A stretch of 5,817 nucleotides of DNA, taken from NCBI GenBank assembly GCA_011049465.1, contig DSBP01000213.1:1-5817 (forward strand), written 5' to 3'. Shown here one piece after another: positions 1 through 4,348 of the stretch. The notes under the pieces were generated by a model that was not told where the DNA came from, searched no databases, and saw only the letters and a list, made by a program, of their open reading frames with translations. Numbering within the stretch: the stretch's first letter is position 1; every line of letters starts with the position of its first letter. The position numbers and the translations under genes were made by a program. Origin of the DNA: a bacterium (GTDB taxonomy: Bacteria; Oederibacteriota; PGYV01; DSBP01).

Positions 1-167
1 ATACAGTATCAGGGGAATATATAACCGGCCTTAAACCTTCGGCAGGAAAGGCAGTGTGGGACGCAAGGAACAGCCGAGGGCACATCGTATCGCCGGGAAT
101 CTATTACTACATTATACGGGACAGGAATAACGGCATAGCGGATATGGGGAAGCTGTTTTTGATATAA
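1..167 (+). CDS. C-terminal end of a secreted/surface protein with FlgD-like sorting-type domain (5' truncated)
   Basis: The reading frame enters the window open (first full codon at 3) and runs 54 codons to TAA at 165-167. The visible residues follow the pattern of the FlgD-like Ig fold that ends many large secreted or type IX-sorted proteins: a VWDARNSRGHIVSPGIYYY segment (W-D-x-R-N-x-x-G, then S-P-G-I-Y-Y-Y), a turn, and a final GKLFLI strand. In such proteins this domain is a C-terminal appendage that helps export or surface attachment, and the function lies in the missing N-terminal part. So the parent protein cannot be named. There is no close functional tie to the downstream operon, which is over 600 bp away with its own promoter. 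The alternative is an ordinary extracellular beta-sandwich repeat protein. Confidence 0.75.
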   Translation, partial: TVSGEYITGLKPSAGKAVWDARNSRGHIVSPGIYYYIIRDRNNGIADMGKLFLI

Positions 168-251
168 CAGGAGAAGTATGGGGAAAGAGGCGATCCACCT
201 GTCCCGAGTTTGTCGATAAGACAGTTTATATTTGATATTTGTTTGATGTAA

Positions 252-347
252 TCGTAGAGAAGACGGGCCTTGTGCCCGTCTCAAAGAGAAGGCAGAACAG
301 GGACGAACCCTTTAAAAACGAGAAGGGGACAAGCCCCTTCTCTACGA
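252..347. repeat. Palindromic intergenic element with 11-bp terminal inverted repeats and two inner hairpins
   Basis: TCGTAGAGAAG at 252-262 is matched exactly in reverse complement by CTTCTCTACGA at 337-347. Just inside each end lies a GC-rich hairpin. The left one is AGACGGGC/GCCCGTCT (261-268, 274-281) with loop CTTGT. The right one is GAGAAGGGG/CCCCTTCTC (320-328, 334-342) with loop ACAAG. Read from the outside, both halves share the plan CGTAGAGAAG + GGGC(C)TTGT + complementary arm, so they look like two diverged units in opposite orientation. This is the architecture of REPIN or MITE-like elements. No transposase is encoded, and no target-site duplication is evident in the flanks. The neighbouring 3' ends suggest an intergenic insertion that might also slow RNA polymerase. 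Confidence 0.6.
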
Positions 348-371
348 AATACTTTTATTTTATTGCAGGGC

Positions 372-387
372 CAGCGCTCCCGCGCTG
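372..387. repeat. Short GC-rich hairpin
   Basis: CAGCGC (372-377) and GCGCTG (382-387) form a perfect 6-bp stem around a TCCC loop, in an otherwise AT-rich context. There is no downstream T-run, so it is not a standard intrinsic terminator on either strand. It may be another member of the palindrome family in this intergenic region, but only one copy is visible. Confidence 0.4.
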
Positions 388-432
388 TCCGTTCATTACG
401 GGTTTTGAGACATCCTCTGAAGTTCGCGGCTA

Positions 433-457
433 CAAAGACGGAAGCAAAGACGGGAAG
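433..457. repeat. Imperfect tandem repeat of 12-13 bp
   Basis: CAAAGACGGAAG (433-444) is followed at once by CAAAGACGGGAAG (445-457), differing by one inserted G. It is short, with two units only, and may be a replication-slippage product. No function is evident. Confidence 0.45.
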
Positions 458-551
458 CAAATAAAAGCTAAATCATACGTTGTGCTCTTAATAGAATTAA
501 GAATAGCAAATAGTTATTAGTGTTTAATGCAAGTATAAATAGTTTTTACCC

Positions 552-619
552 GCTGCCCGCCCCGTTCTGCGTCGGTGGCATGTTTTGGGCGATAGTTGTT
601 TTGTAGTTGTATTCATTTT
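552..619. repeat. Long imperfect direct repeat, copy 1
   Basis: This copy starts GCTGCCCGCCCCGT, has a variable middle (about 572-590), and continues with AGTTGTTTTGTA and GTATTCATTTT. The same order of blocks recurs at 658-723. The GC-rich head followed by an AT-rich tail contrasts with both flanks. It holds no reading frame and has no terminal inverted repeats. Confidence 0.65.
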
Positions 620-657
620 AAACTTTAAAATTTCAACTTTCAATTGCCGTACTTGAT

Positions 658-723
658 GCTGCCCGCCCCGTCCTGCAGTAGTTTGTGTTGGGGCAACAGT
701 TGTTTTGTAATCGTATTAATTTT
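658..723. repeat. Long imperfect direct repeat, copy 2
   Basis: This is the second copy of the unit at 552-619, offset by 104-106 bp. It has the same 14-base head (GCTGCCCGCCCCGT), the same AGTTGTTTTGTA block and a similar tail (GTATTAATTTT). The middle is diverged and 2 bp shorter. It ends about 24 bp before the -35 box of the operon promoter, so it could carry an upstream regulatory site, although nothing in it matches an operator that I know. Confidence 0.65.
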
Positions 724-746
724 CAGCAATTAATCATGAAAATATC

Positions 747-775
747 TTGACTTCTCAAGGATAACCTGCTAATAT
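747..775 (+). promoter_or_regulatory. Predicted sigma70-type promoter of the permease operon
   Basis: TTGACT (747-752) and TAATAT (770-775) are separated by exactly 17 bp, each one base from the bacterial consensus. Transcription would begin near 782, about 37 bp before the ATG at 819. It is the only strong match seen upstream of the operon. The -10 box overlaps the inverted repeat at 772-795, which is the arrangement expected for a repressor-controlled promoter. Confidence 0.75.
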
Positions 776-801
776 ATGCACGTTAGCGCATATATGCATA
801 T
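772..801. promoter_or_regulatory. Predicted ArsR-family operator over the -10/start region
   Basis: ATATATGC (772-779) and GCATATAT (788-795) form a perfect 8-bp inverted repeat around an 8-bp spacer. A second, overlapping palindrome, ATATGCATAT, occupies 792-801. AT-rich dyads with a TGC/GCA core near the -10 box are typical binding sites of ArsR/SmtB repressors. The operon encodes such a repressor at 2416-2808, so negative autoregulation is the simplest reading. Binding here would block both the -10 box and the predicted start site. The assignment of this protein to this site is inferred. Confidence 0.65.
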
Positions 802-818
802 TGAGGCGAAAAAATCTG

Positions 819-1976
819 ATGAGTGAAAAAAAGAAGGCAATTTACATAGCTGCGGTTTTTCTGGCGGTTTATTTTATTCCATTTGAGTCGGCGGGGATAA
901 AAAATGCCGTAATGGAAGCTTTTCACATGGCGCAGGATTACGCGCGCGAGCACGTTTTGCTCTGCCTTATACCCGCGTTTTTTATAGCGGGCGCGATTGC
1001 TGTGTTTATTAAAAGCGGGTCTGTTCTTAAATACCTGGGGCTAAAAGCAAACAAGATTGTGGCCTACGCTGTCTCCTCGGTATCGGGAAGCGTGCTTGCG
1101 GTCTGCTCCTGCACGGTGCTGCCCCTCTTCGCGGGGCTTTATAAGCGGGGCGCGGGAATAGGGCCGGCGTCGGCTTTTTTGTACGCGGGCCCGGCCATAA
1201 ATGTGCTTGCTGTTATCCTGACGGCCCGCGTGCTCGGTTTTGAGCTGGGCGCGGCAAGGGTCATAGGCGCTGTTGTTTTCGCTGTTGTGATAGGGCTTAT
1301 AATGCAGCTGGTTTTCGCCAAAGATGAGCGCAAAAGAATGGACGGTTTTATGGAGGCGATGGAAGAGGAAAAGGGAAAGCCCGCGTCAAAGCTCATCCCT
1401 TATTTCGCCGTAATGATAGGGCTGCTTGTTTTTATGAACTGGGGAAAAGACGGCTCAATGGAGGCGTGGAACAAAGTATATGAGATGAAATGGGCCATAT
1501 CAGGCGTGCTTATGGCGGCGCTCGCTGTTATGATTTTCAGGTGGTTCAATAAGGATGAGATGAAAGAATGGGGGAGAGAGAGCGCGGGTTTCGCGCTTCA
1601 GATTATGCCGCTCCTGTTCGTTGGCGTGCTTATAGCGGGTTTCCTGCTCGGCAGGCCCGGCCATCCCGCGCTCATACCGGAAAAGTGGATAGCTTCCCTT
1701 GTGGGCGGCAATTCGCTTCAGGCAAACCTCTTTGCCTCTGTCGCCGGCGCTTTTATGTATTTTGCCACGCTCACCGAGATTCCCATACTTCAGGGGTTAC
1801 TGGGCGTGGGCATGGGCAAAGGCCCTGCGCTGGCACTGCTTCTTGCCGGCCCTGCGTTGAGCCTGCCCAATATGCTGGTTATCAACAGTATAATCGGTTT
1901 CAGAAAAACCTTTGTGTATGTCGTACTTGTTATAATAATGGCCACGGTATCAGGAATGATTTACGGGGCCCTTTAA
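819..1976 (+). CDS. ArsP/YraQ-family permease (DUF318 type)
   Basis: This 385-residue polytopic inner-membrane protein belongs to the permease family PF03773. Characterised ArsP members export trivalent organoarsenicals, while many others have unknown substrates. Two related halves each carry a signature. The first is SVLAVCSCTVLPLFAGLYKRGAGIG, followed by ASAFLYAGPAINVLAV, with the paired cysteines C96 and C98. The second is TLTEIPILQGLLGVGMGKG, followed by LLLAGPALSLPNMLVI. The loop around residues 170-190 is charged (KDERKRMD...EEEKGK) and probably cytoplasmic. About eight to ten hydrophobic segments are visible. The ATG at 819 is preferred over the in-frame TTG at 801 because GAGG (803-806) lies between them, although its 12-nt spacing is long. 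It is the first gene of the operon, directly after the predicted operator. Substrate specificity cannot be read from the sequence. Confidence 0.88.
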   Translation: MSEKKKAIYIAAVFLAVYFIPFESAGIKNAVMEAFHMAQDYAREHVLLCLIPAFFIAGAIAVFIKSGSVLKYLGLKANKIVAYAVSSVSGSVLAVCSCTVLPLFAGLYKRGAGIGPASAFLYAGPAINVLAVILTARVLGFELGAARVIGAVVFAVVIGLIMQLVFAKDERKRMDGFMEAMEEEKGKPASKLIPYFAVMIGLLVFMNWGKDGSMEAWNKVYEMKWAISGVLMAALAVMIFRWFNKDEMKEWGRESAGFALQIMPLLFVGVLIAGFLLGRPGHPALIPEKWIASLVGGNSLQANLFASVAGAFMYFATLTEIPILQGLLGVGMGKGPALALLLAGPALSLPNMLVINSIIGFRKTFVYVVLVIIMATVSGMIYGAL

Positions 1977-1988
1977 AGGAGGTTTTGC

Positions 1989-2414
1989 ATGAGTGATTGC
2001 TGTGGTGAGAGCGAAAACCTGATTTACGCCTGCTCGGGAGGGTCAGATGTGGGGTTTTTAAGCGACCGGGTGGCAAGGATGCTTGCTGTCACGGGACATG
2101 GAAAAATGCACTGCCTCGCGGGAATAGGCGCGGGTATTGAGAGTTTTATAACAGGCGGGAAAGCAGCCGCTGTCAATATTGTGGTTGACGGATGCGCTGT
2201 CAGATGCGGGGCAAAGGTTTTTGACAGGCACGGAATCAGGTACGACAGTTATGTGATAACAGAGTTTGGTTTTGAGAAAAATAATACAGGAATGTCAGAG
2301 GATGCCGTTAAGACGGCGTTCTTAAGGATAAATCCGGCAGTTGAGGGCAAAATGCCGGAGTCCGTAAAAAAAGGGCAGGCAGCAGGCGGTTCTTCCTGCT
2401 GCTGCGGGGGTTAA
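1989..2414 (+). CDS. DGC-domain putative zinc-binding protein, cysteine-rich
   Basis: This 141-residue cytoplasmic protein matches the DGC domain family (PF08859), named for its Asp-Gly-Cys motif, here D67-G68-C69, followed by C73 (VDGCAVRCG). Other family features are YACSGGSDVGFLSDRVARML near the N terminus (C15) and the C42-containing CLAGIGAGI segment. The four conserved cysteines are thought to bind a metal, probably zinc; no enzymatic activity is established. Five further cysteines sit outside the core: C4-C5 at the N terminus and C137-C138-C139 in a Gly/Ser tail. That gives nine in all and suits a soft-metal or thiol-binding role. An ideal AGGAGG (1977-1982) lies 6 nt before the ATG. 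The gene follows the permease by 12 nt and precedes the repressor by 1 nt. The family is often found beside ArsR and permease genes. Confidence 0.83.
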   Translation: MSDCCGESENLIYACSGGSDVGFLSDRVARMLAVTGHGKMHCLAGIGAGIESFITGGKAAAVNIVVDGCAVRCGAKVFDRHGIRYDSYVITEFGFEKNNTGMSEDAVKTAFLRINPAVEGKMPESVKKGQAAGGSSCCCGG

Positions 2415-2415
2415 A

Positions 2416-2808
2416 ATGGAACGCGCGCTTGAGGTTTTTGCGGCTATGTCCGACAGGACAAGGGTAAGGCTTTACAGGCTGCTGCTTGACGCGAAAAAAG
2501 AGATTGCTGTCTGCGAGCTTATAGACGCGGTGCAGGAGAGCCAGTATAACGTGTCCCGGCACCTTCAGGTTCTTAAAACCGCCGGGCTGGCAAAGGAAAA
2601 CAGGCGGGGAAGATGGATACTCTATTCCGTTGCGGACAATGACGGGCCGGATGTCTCGGGTGTGGTCATGAGCATGGATGAAAAGGCGTTTAAAGAGGAC
2701 CGCGCAAGGCTTAAAAAGAGGCTCAGCCTGCGCAACGGCGATGAGATTGTATCGTGCACGCTGGCGCGGGAACTCATGGAAACAACAAAAGGAGGATCGG
2801 ATAAATGA
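2416..2808 (+). CDS. ArsR-family transcriptional repressor
   Basis: This 130-residue winged-helix repressor is predicted to bind DNA as a dimer and release it when a metal(loid) or thiol-reactive ligand binds. The HTH runs from about residue 29 to 72: EIAVCELIDAVQESQYNVSRHL is helix-turn-helix with recognition helix QYNVSRHLQVL, then wing RRGRWILYSV. Where E. coli ArsR has the ELCVCDL ligand motif, this protein has EIAVCEL, so only one of those cysteines (C33) remains. A second cysteine, C114, sits in the C-terminal extension DEIVSCTLARELME. The start is 1 nt after the DGC gene stop, with GGGGG (2406-2410) as a modest ribosome binding site, which suggests translational coupling. The stop overlaps the next gene's ATG (ATGA). 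It probably controls the operon through the dyad at 772-801. An inducer cannot be assigned. Confidence 0.9.
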   Translation: MERALEVFAAMSDRTRVRLYRLLLDAKKEIAVCELIDAVQESQYNVSRHLQVLKTAGLAKENRRGRWILYSVADNDGPDVSGVVMSMDEKAFKEDRARLKKRLSLRNGDEIVSCTLARELMETTKGGSDK

Positions 2809-3044
2809 AGATAGCAATACTCGGGACAGGCTGTCCAAAGTGTTACAAGACAGAAGAGATTGTACGAAAGGTTGTTGCCGGCCTGGGAATAACAGCCGAG
2901 ATTGAAAAGGTAAAAGAGTTAAAGGAGATAATGAAATATAATGTAATGATGACGCCCGCGGTGGCTATAGACGGCAAGGTTGTTATTGCGGGAAAAGTGC
3001 CATCGGAAGAGGAAATCAAAAAAATACTTGAGGAAGTACAATGA
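2805..3044 (+). CDS. Small thioredoxin-fold protein, TM0996/MTH895 type
   Basis: This 79-residue cytoplasmic redox protein has no signal peptide. The order of elements is that of the minimal archaeal/bacterial thioredoxin-glutaredoxin family: beta strand MKIAILGTG, active site C10-P-K-C13, helix, strand, the cis-proline segment VMMTPAVAIDG (P51), and a C-terminal helix. The length is normal for the family. Members carry out dithiol-disulfide exchange and are frequently encoded next to ArsR genes and permeases; physiological partners are mostly unknown. Its ATG overlaps the repressor stop by 4 nt, and GGAGG (2791-2795) gives 9-nt spacing. Here it is a plausible cytoplasmic electron donor to the CcdA-like protein at 3622 or a reductant for a cysteine-bound substrate. 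Both roles are inferred. Confidence 0.88.
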   Translation: MKIAILGTGCPKCYKTEEIVRKVVAGLGITAEIEKVKELKEIMKYNVMMTPAVAIDGKVVIAGKVPSEEEIKKILEEVQ

Positions 3045-3051
3045 GAAAGAG

Positions 3052-3510
3052 ATGAAAAAACAGGCGGTTTTAATTTTTGCGGTAATTGCAGGCGCGGCCT
3101 TTCTTGCTGCCTGCAAAGGCAAAACAGAGGCGCCGCGGCAAAGCGCTGACGCGCCTGTGCCGGTTTCATTAATGGCGGAAAAGAAGGAAGCTGCGGCCAG
3201 AAGCGCGGTTAAAAAAGGGGAGTACAAGGTTACCCTTGTTGAACTCGGCTCTGTGCGCTGCGTGCCATGCAGGATGATGATGCCCATACTTGACGAATTG
3301 GAAAAAGAGTATGAGGGCGAGCTGAGGATTGTATTTCATGATGTGTGGACGCAGGAGGGAAGGCCATACGCGGAAAAATACGGCATAAGGGGAATACCCA
3401 CGCAGGTCTTTTTGGACAGCGACGGAAAAGAGTTCTTCCGAAATGTGGGTTTTTTTCCGAAGGACAGGATACTTGAGGTGATAAAAACAAAGGGGATAAG
3501 GATTAAATAA
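3052..3510 (+). CDS. Thioredoxin-fold lipoprotein
   Basis: This 152-residue protein begins with a lipoprotein signal peptide: MKK, a hydrophobic stretch, and lipobox L18-A19-A20-C21, so the mature protein should be lipid-anchored on the outer face of the membrane. A charged, Ala/Pro-rich linker (22-57) leads to a thioredoxin domain. That domain has the strand VTLVELGS, active site C70-V-P-C73 (CVPCRMMMPIL), a YGIRGIPTQVFLDSDGK segment with cis-proline P116, and a final helix. An upstream in-frame start near 2980 would add a basic non-signal leader and lie inside the previous gene, so the ATG at 3052 is chosen; its ribosome binding site is weak (GAGAAAGAG). Expected role: an extracytoplasmic thiol reductase kept reduced by the CcdA-like protein two ORFs downstream. 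An oxidase role or another substrate is possible. Confidence 0.87.
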   Translation: MKKQAVLIFAVIAGAAFLAACKGKTEAPRQSADAPVPVSLMAEKKEAAARSAVKKGEYKVTLVELGSVRCVPCRMMMPILDELEKEYEGELRIVFHDVWTQEGRPYAEKYGIRGIPTQVFLDSDGKEFFRNVGFFPKDRILEVIKTKGIRIK

Positions 3511-3620
3511 TGAAAAAGAAAAAGGCCAAAAAGGCAGCACCCGGGAGAAAAGCGCGTACAGTAAACAAAAGGCGATCAACGCGTTTTCGGGAAGGCTTTA
3601 TGAAAACACAGGAGGCGTAA
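3510..3620 (+). CDS. Unrecognised 36-residue highly basic small ORF
   Basis: An ATG overlapping the preceding stop (TAATG at 3508-3512) opens a 36-codon frame ending in TAA one base before the CcdA start. The product starts MKKKKAKKAAPGRKAR and has 15 Lys/Arg against 2 Glu, with no hydrophobic segment and no domain I recognise. AAGGA (3498-3502) is a possible ribosome binding site at 7-nt spacing. The frame contains the AGGAGG (3610-3615) that serves the CcdA gene. It fills exactly what would otherwise be a 111-nt gap in a compact operon, so it may be translated to couple expression of its neighbours. It might also be a small nucleic-acid- or membrane-surface-binding peptide, or the remnant of a membrane protein's N-terminal tail like that of the rhodanese at 4349. 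Function is unknown. Confidence 0.5.
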   Translation: MKKKKAKKAAPGRKARTVNKRRSTRFREGFMKTQEA

Positions 3621-3621
3621 A

Positions 3622-4329
3622 ATGATAGAAAACCTCTTTGTATCACTCACAAACGCGCTTGAGGCCGCTCCTTTTATAGCGATATCAGCCTCTTTTGTAT
3701 GGGGTATTATCAGTATTGTGCTGAGCCCGTGCCATCTTGCGGCTATTCCCCTTATAGTCGGTTTTATCGGGGCGCAGGGCAGCGGGCTTACGGTGAAGAG
3801 GGCATTTTTAATCTCGCTGCTCTTTTCAACGGGCATTTTAATAACAATAGTTGCGGTTGGCATGATAGCGGGGCTGGCCGGCATGATGATGGGCGCTGCG
3901 GGAAAATGGACAGGCGCCATTACAGCTGTTGTATTTGTGGTTATAGGGCTGTATTTGCTTGATATTATCAAACTGTCTTTTATGTCCGGCGTGCAGCAGC
4001 CAAAGTTTGAAAAAAAGGGCTATTTTGCGGCTTTTGTCATGGGGTTGATTTTCGGGGCCGCGCTCGGGCCCTGCACATTTGCCTATATGGCGCCGATGCT
4101 TGCTGTTGCTTTCAGCGCGGCCGCTGAAAACATGGGGTTCTCAATACTGCTTGTAGCCGCTTTTGCCGTGGGCCATTGCGGTGTCATAGTATTTGCCGGG
4201 ACGTTCACAGAGGTTGTGGAAAAATATCTGCGCTGGACAGACAAATCAAAAGGTGTTTTAATATTAAGAAAAGTATGCGGTGTTTTAGTGCTTCTTGCCG
4301 CGGTATATATGGTGTGGACGTTAATATAA
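3622..4329 (+). CDS. CcdA-like transmembrane thiol-disulfide electron transporter
   Basis: This 235-residue inner-membrane protein of the CcdA/DsbD transmembrane family moves reducing equivalents from cytoplasmic thioredoxin to extracytoplasmic thiol proteins. Six hydrophobic segments are visible (about 18-50, 59-91, 98-118, 134-161, 170-195, 212-234). The two redox cysteines sit in the expected places at the start of each three-helix half: LSPCHLA (C37) and LGPCTFAY (C151), each after a proline. The length matches stand-alone CcdA. An AGGAGG 6 nt upstream fixes the ATG. The neighbours are a cytoplasmic CPKC protein, an external CVPC lipoprotein and a membrane-anchored rhodanese. They suggest a dedicated reductive relay, not cytochrome c maturation, and no cytochrome c genes are in view. 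Two additional cysteines (GHCGVIV and KVCGVL) lie in the last two helices and are not part of the standard pair. Confidence 0.88.
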   Translation: MIENLFVSLTNALEAAPFIAISASFVWGIISIVLSPCHLAAIPLIVGFIGAQGSGLTVKRAFLISLLFSTGILITIVAVGMIAGLAGMMMGAAGKWTGAITAVVFVVIGLYLLDIIKLSFMSGVQQPKFEKKGYFAAFVMGLIFGAALGPCTFAYMAPMLAVAFSAAAENMGFSILLVAAFAVGHCGVIVFAGTFTEVVEKYLRWTDKSKGVLILRKVCGVLVLLAAVYMVWTLI

Positions 4330-4348
4330 AGAAGGGAGAACGAAAAAG

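Larger units (their letters stand above)
168..746. other. Gene-free, repeat-rich intergenic region
   Basis: This stretch of about 580 bp has no open frame with a ribosome binding site or a recognisable protein. It contains a MITE/REPIN-like element (252-347), a GC hairpin (372-387), a short tandem repeat (433-457), an AT-rich hairpin CTTAAT/ATTAAG (487-492 and 496-501), and two copies of a longer direct repeat (552-619, 658-723). The right part (about 460-745) is clearly more AT-rich than the flanking genes. The upstream gene's 3' end has no hairpin followed by a clean T-run. The palindromes may serve as transcription barriers, but that is inference. Confidence 0.7.

Noticed and set aside
153..170. 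CTGTT/AACAG inverted repeat at the end of the first gene
   Set aside because: It has a five-base stem of mostly A/T pairs with an 8-nt loop and no T-run. This is within chance expectation.
261..281. Hairpin as an intrinsic terminator of the upstream gene
   Set aside because: The stem is strong but is followed by CAAAGAGAAGG, not a T-run, on the plus strand. It is better explained as part of the repeat element.
239..520. 93-codon plus-strand frame across the intergenic repeats
   Set aside because: It has no ribosome binding site, its composition follows the hairpins and tandem repeat, and it resembles no known protein. It is an accidental frame.
552..723. CRISPR array
   Set aside because: There are only two diverged copies of about 67 bp separated by 38 bp, with no short conserved repeat series and no cas genes.
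801..818. TTG at 801 as the permease start
   Set aside because: The stretch just before it is the operator palindrome with no ribosome binding site, and GAGG (803-806) sits between it and the ATG at 819.
2308..2838. 176-codon minus-strand frame opposite the repressor gene
   Set aside because: It is a shadow of the clear ArsR reading frame and the DGC gene end. Its sequence is low-quality (rich in Arg, Ser, Pro, Leu) with no family features.
2980..3051. Longer N terminus for the thioredoxin lipoprotein
   Set aside because: It would place 24 basic residues before the signal peptide and overlap the previous gene by 65 nt. The ATG at 3052 gives a textbook lipoprotein signal.
3606..3624. Programmed frameshift joining the small basic ORF to the CcdA gene
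   Set aside because: There is no slippery heptamer near the stop, and CcdA has its own AGGAGG at ideal spacing, so separate initiation explains the layout.
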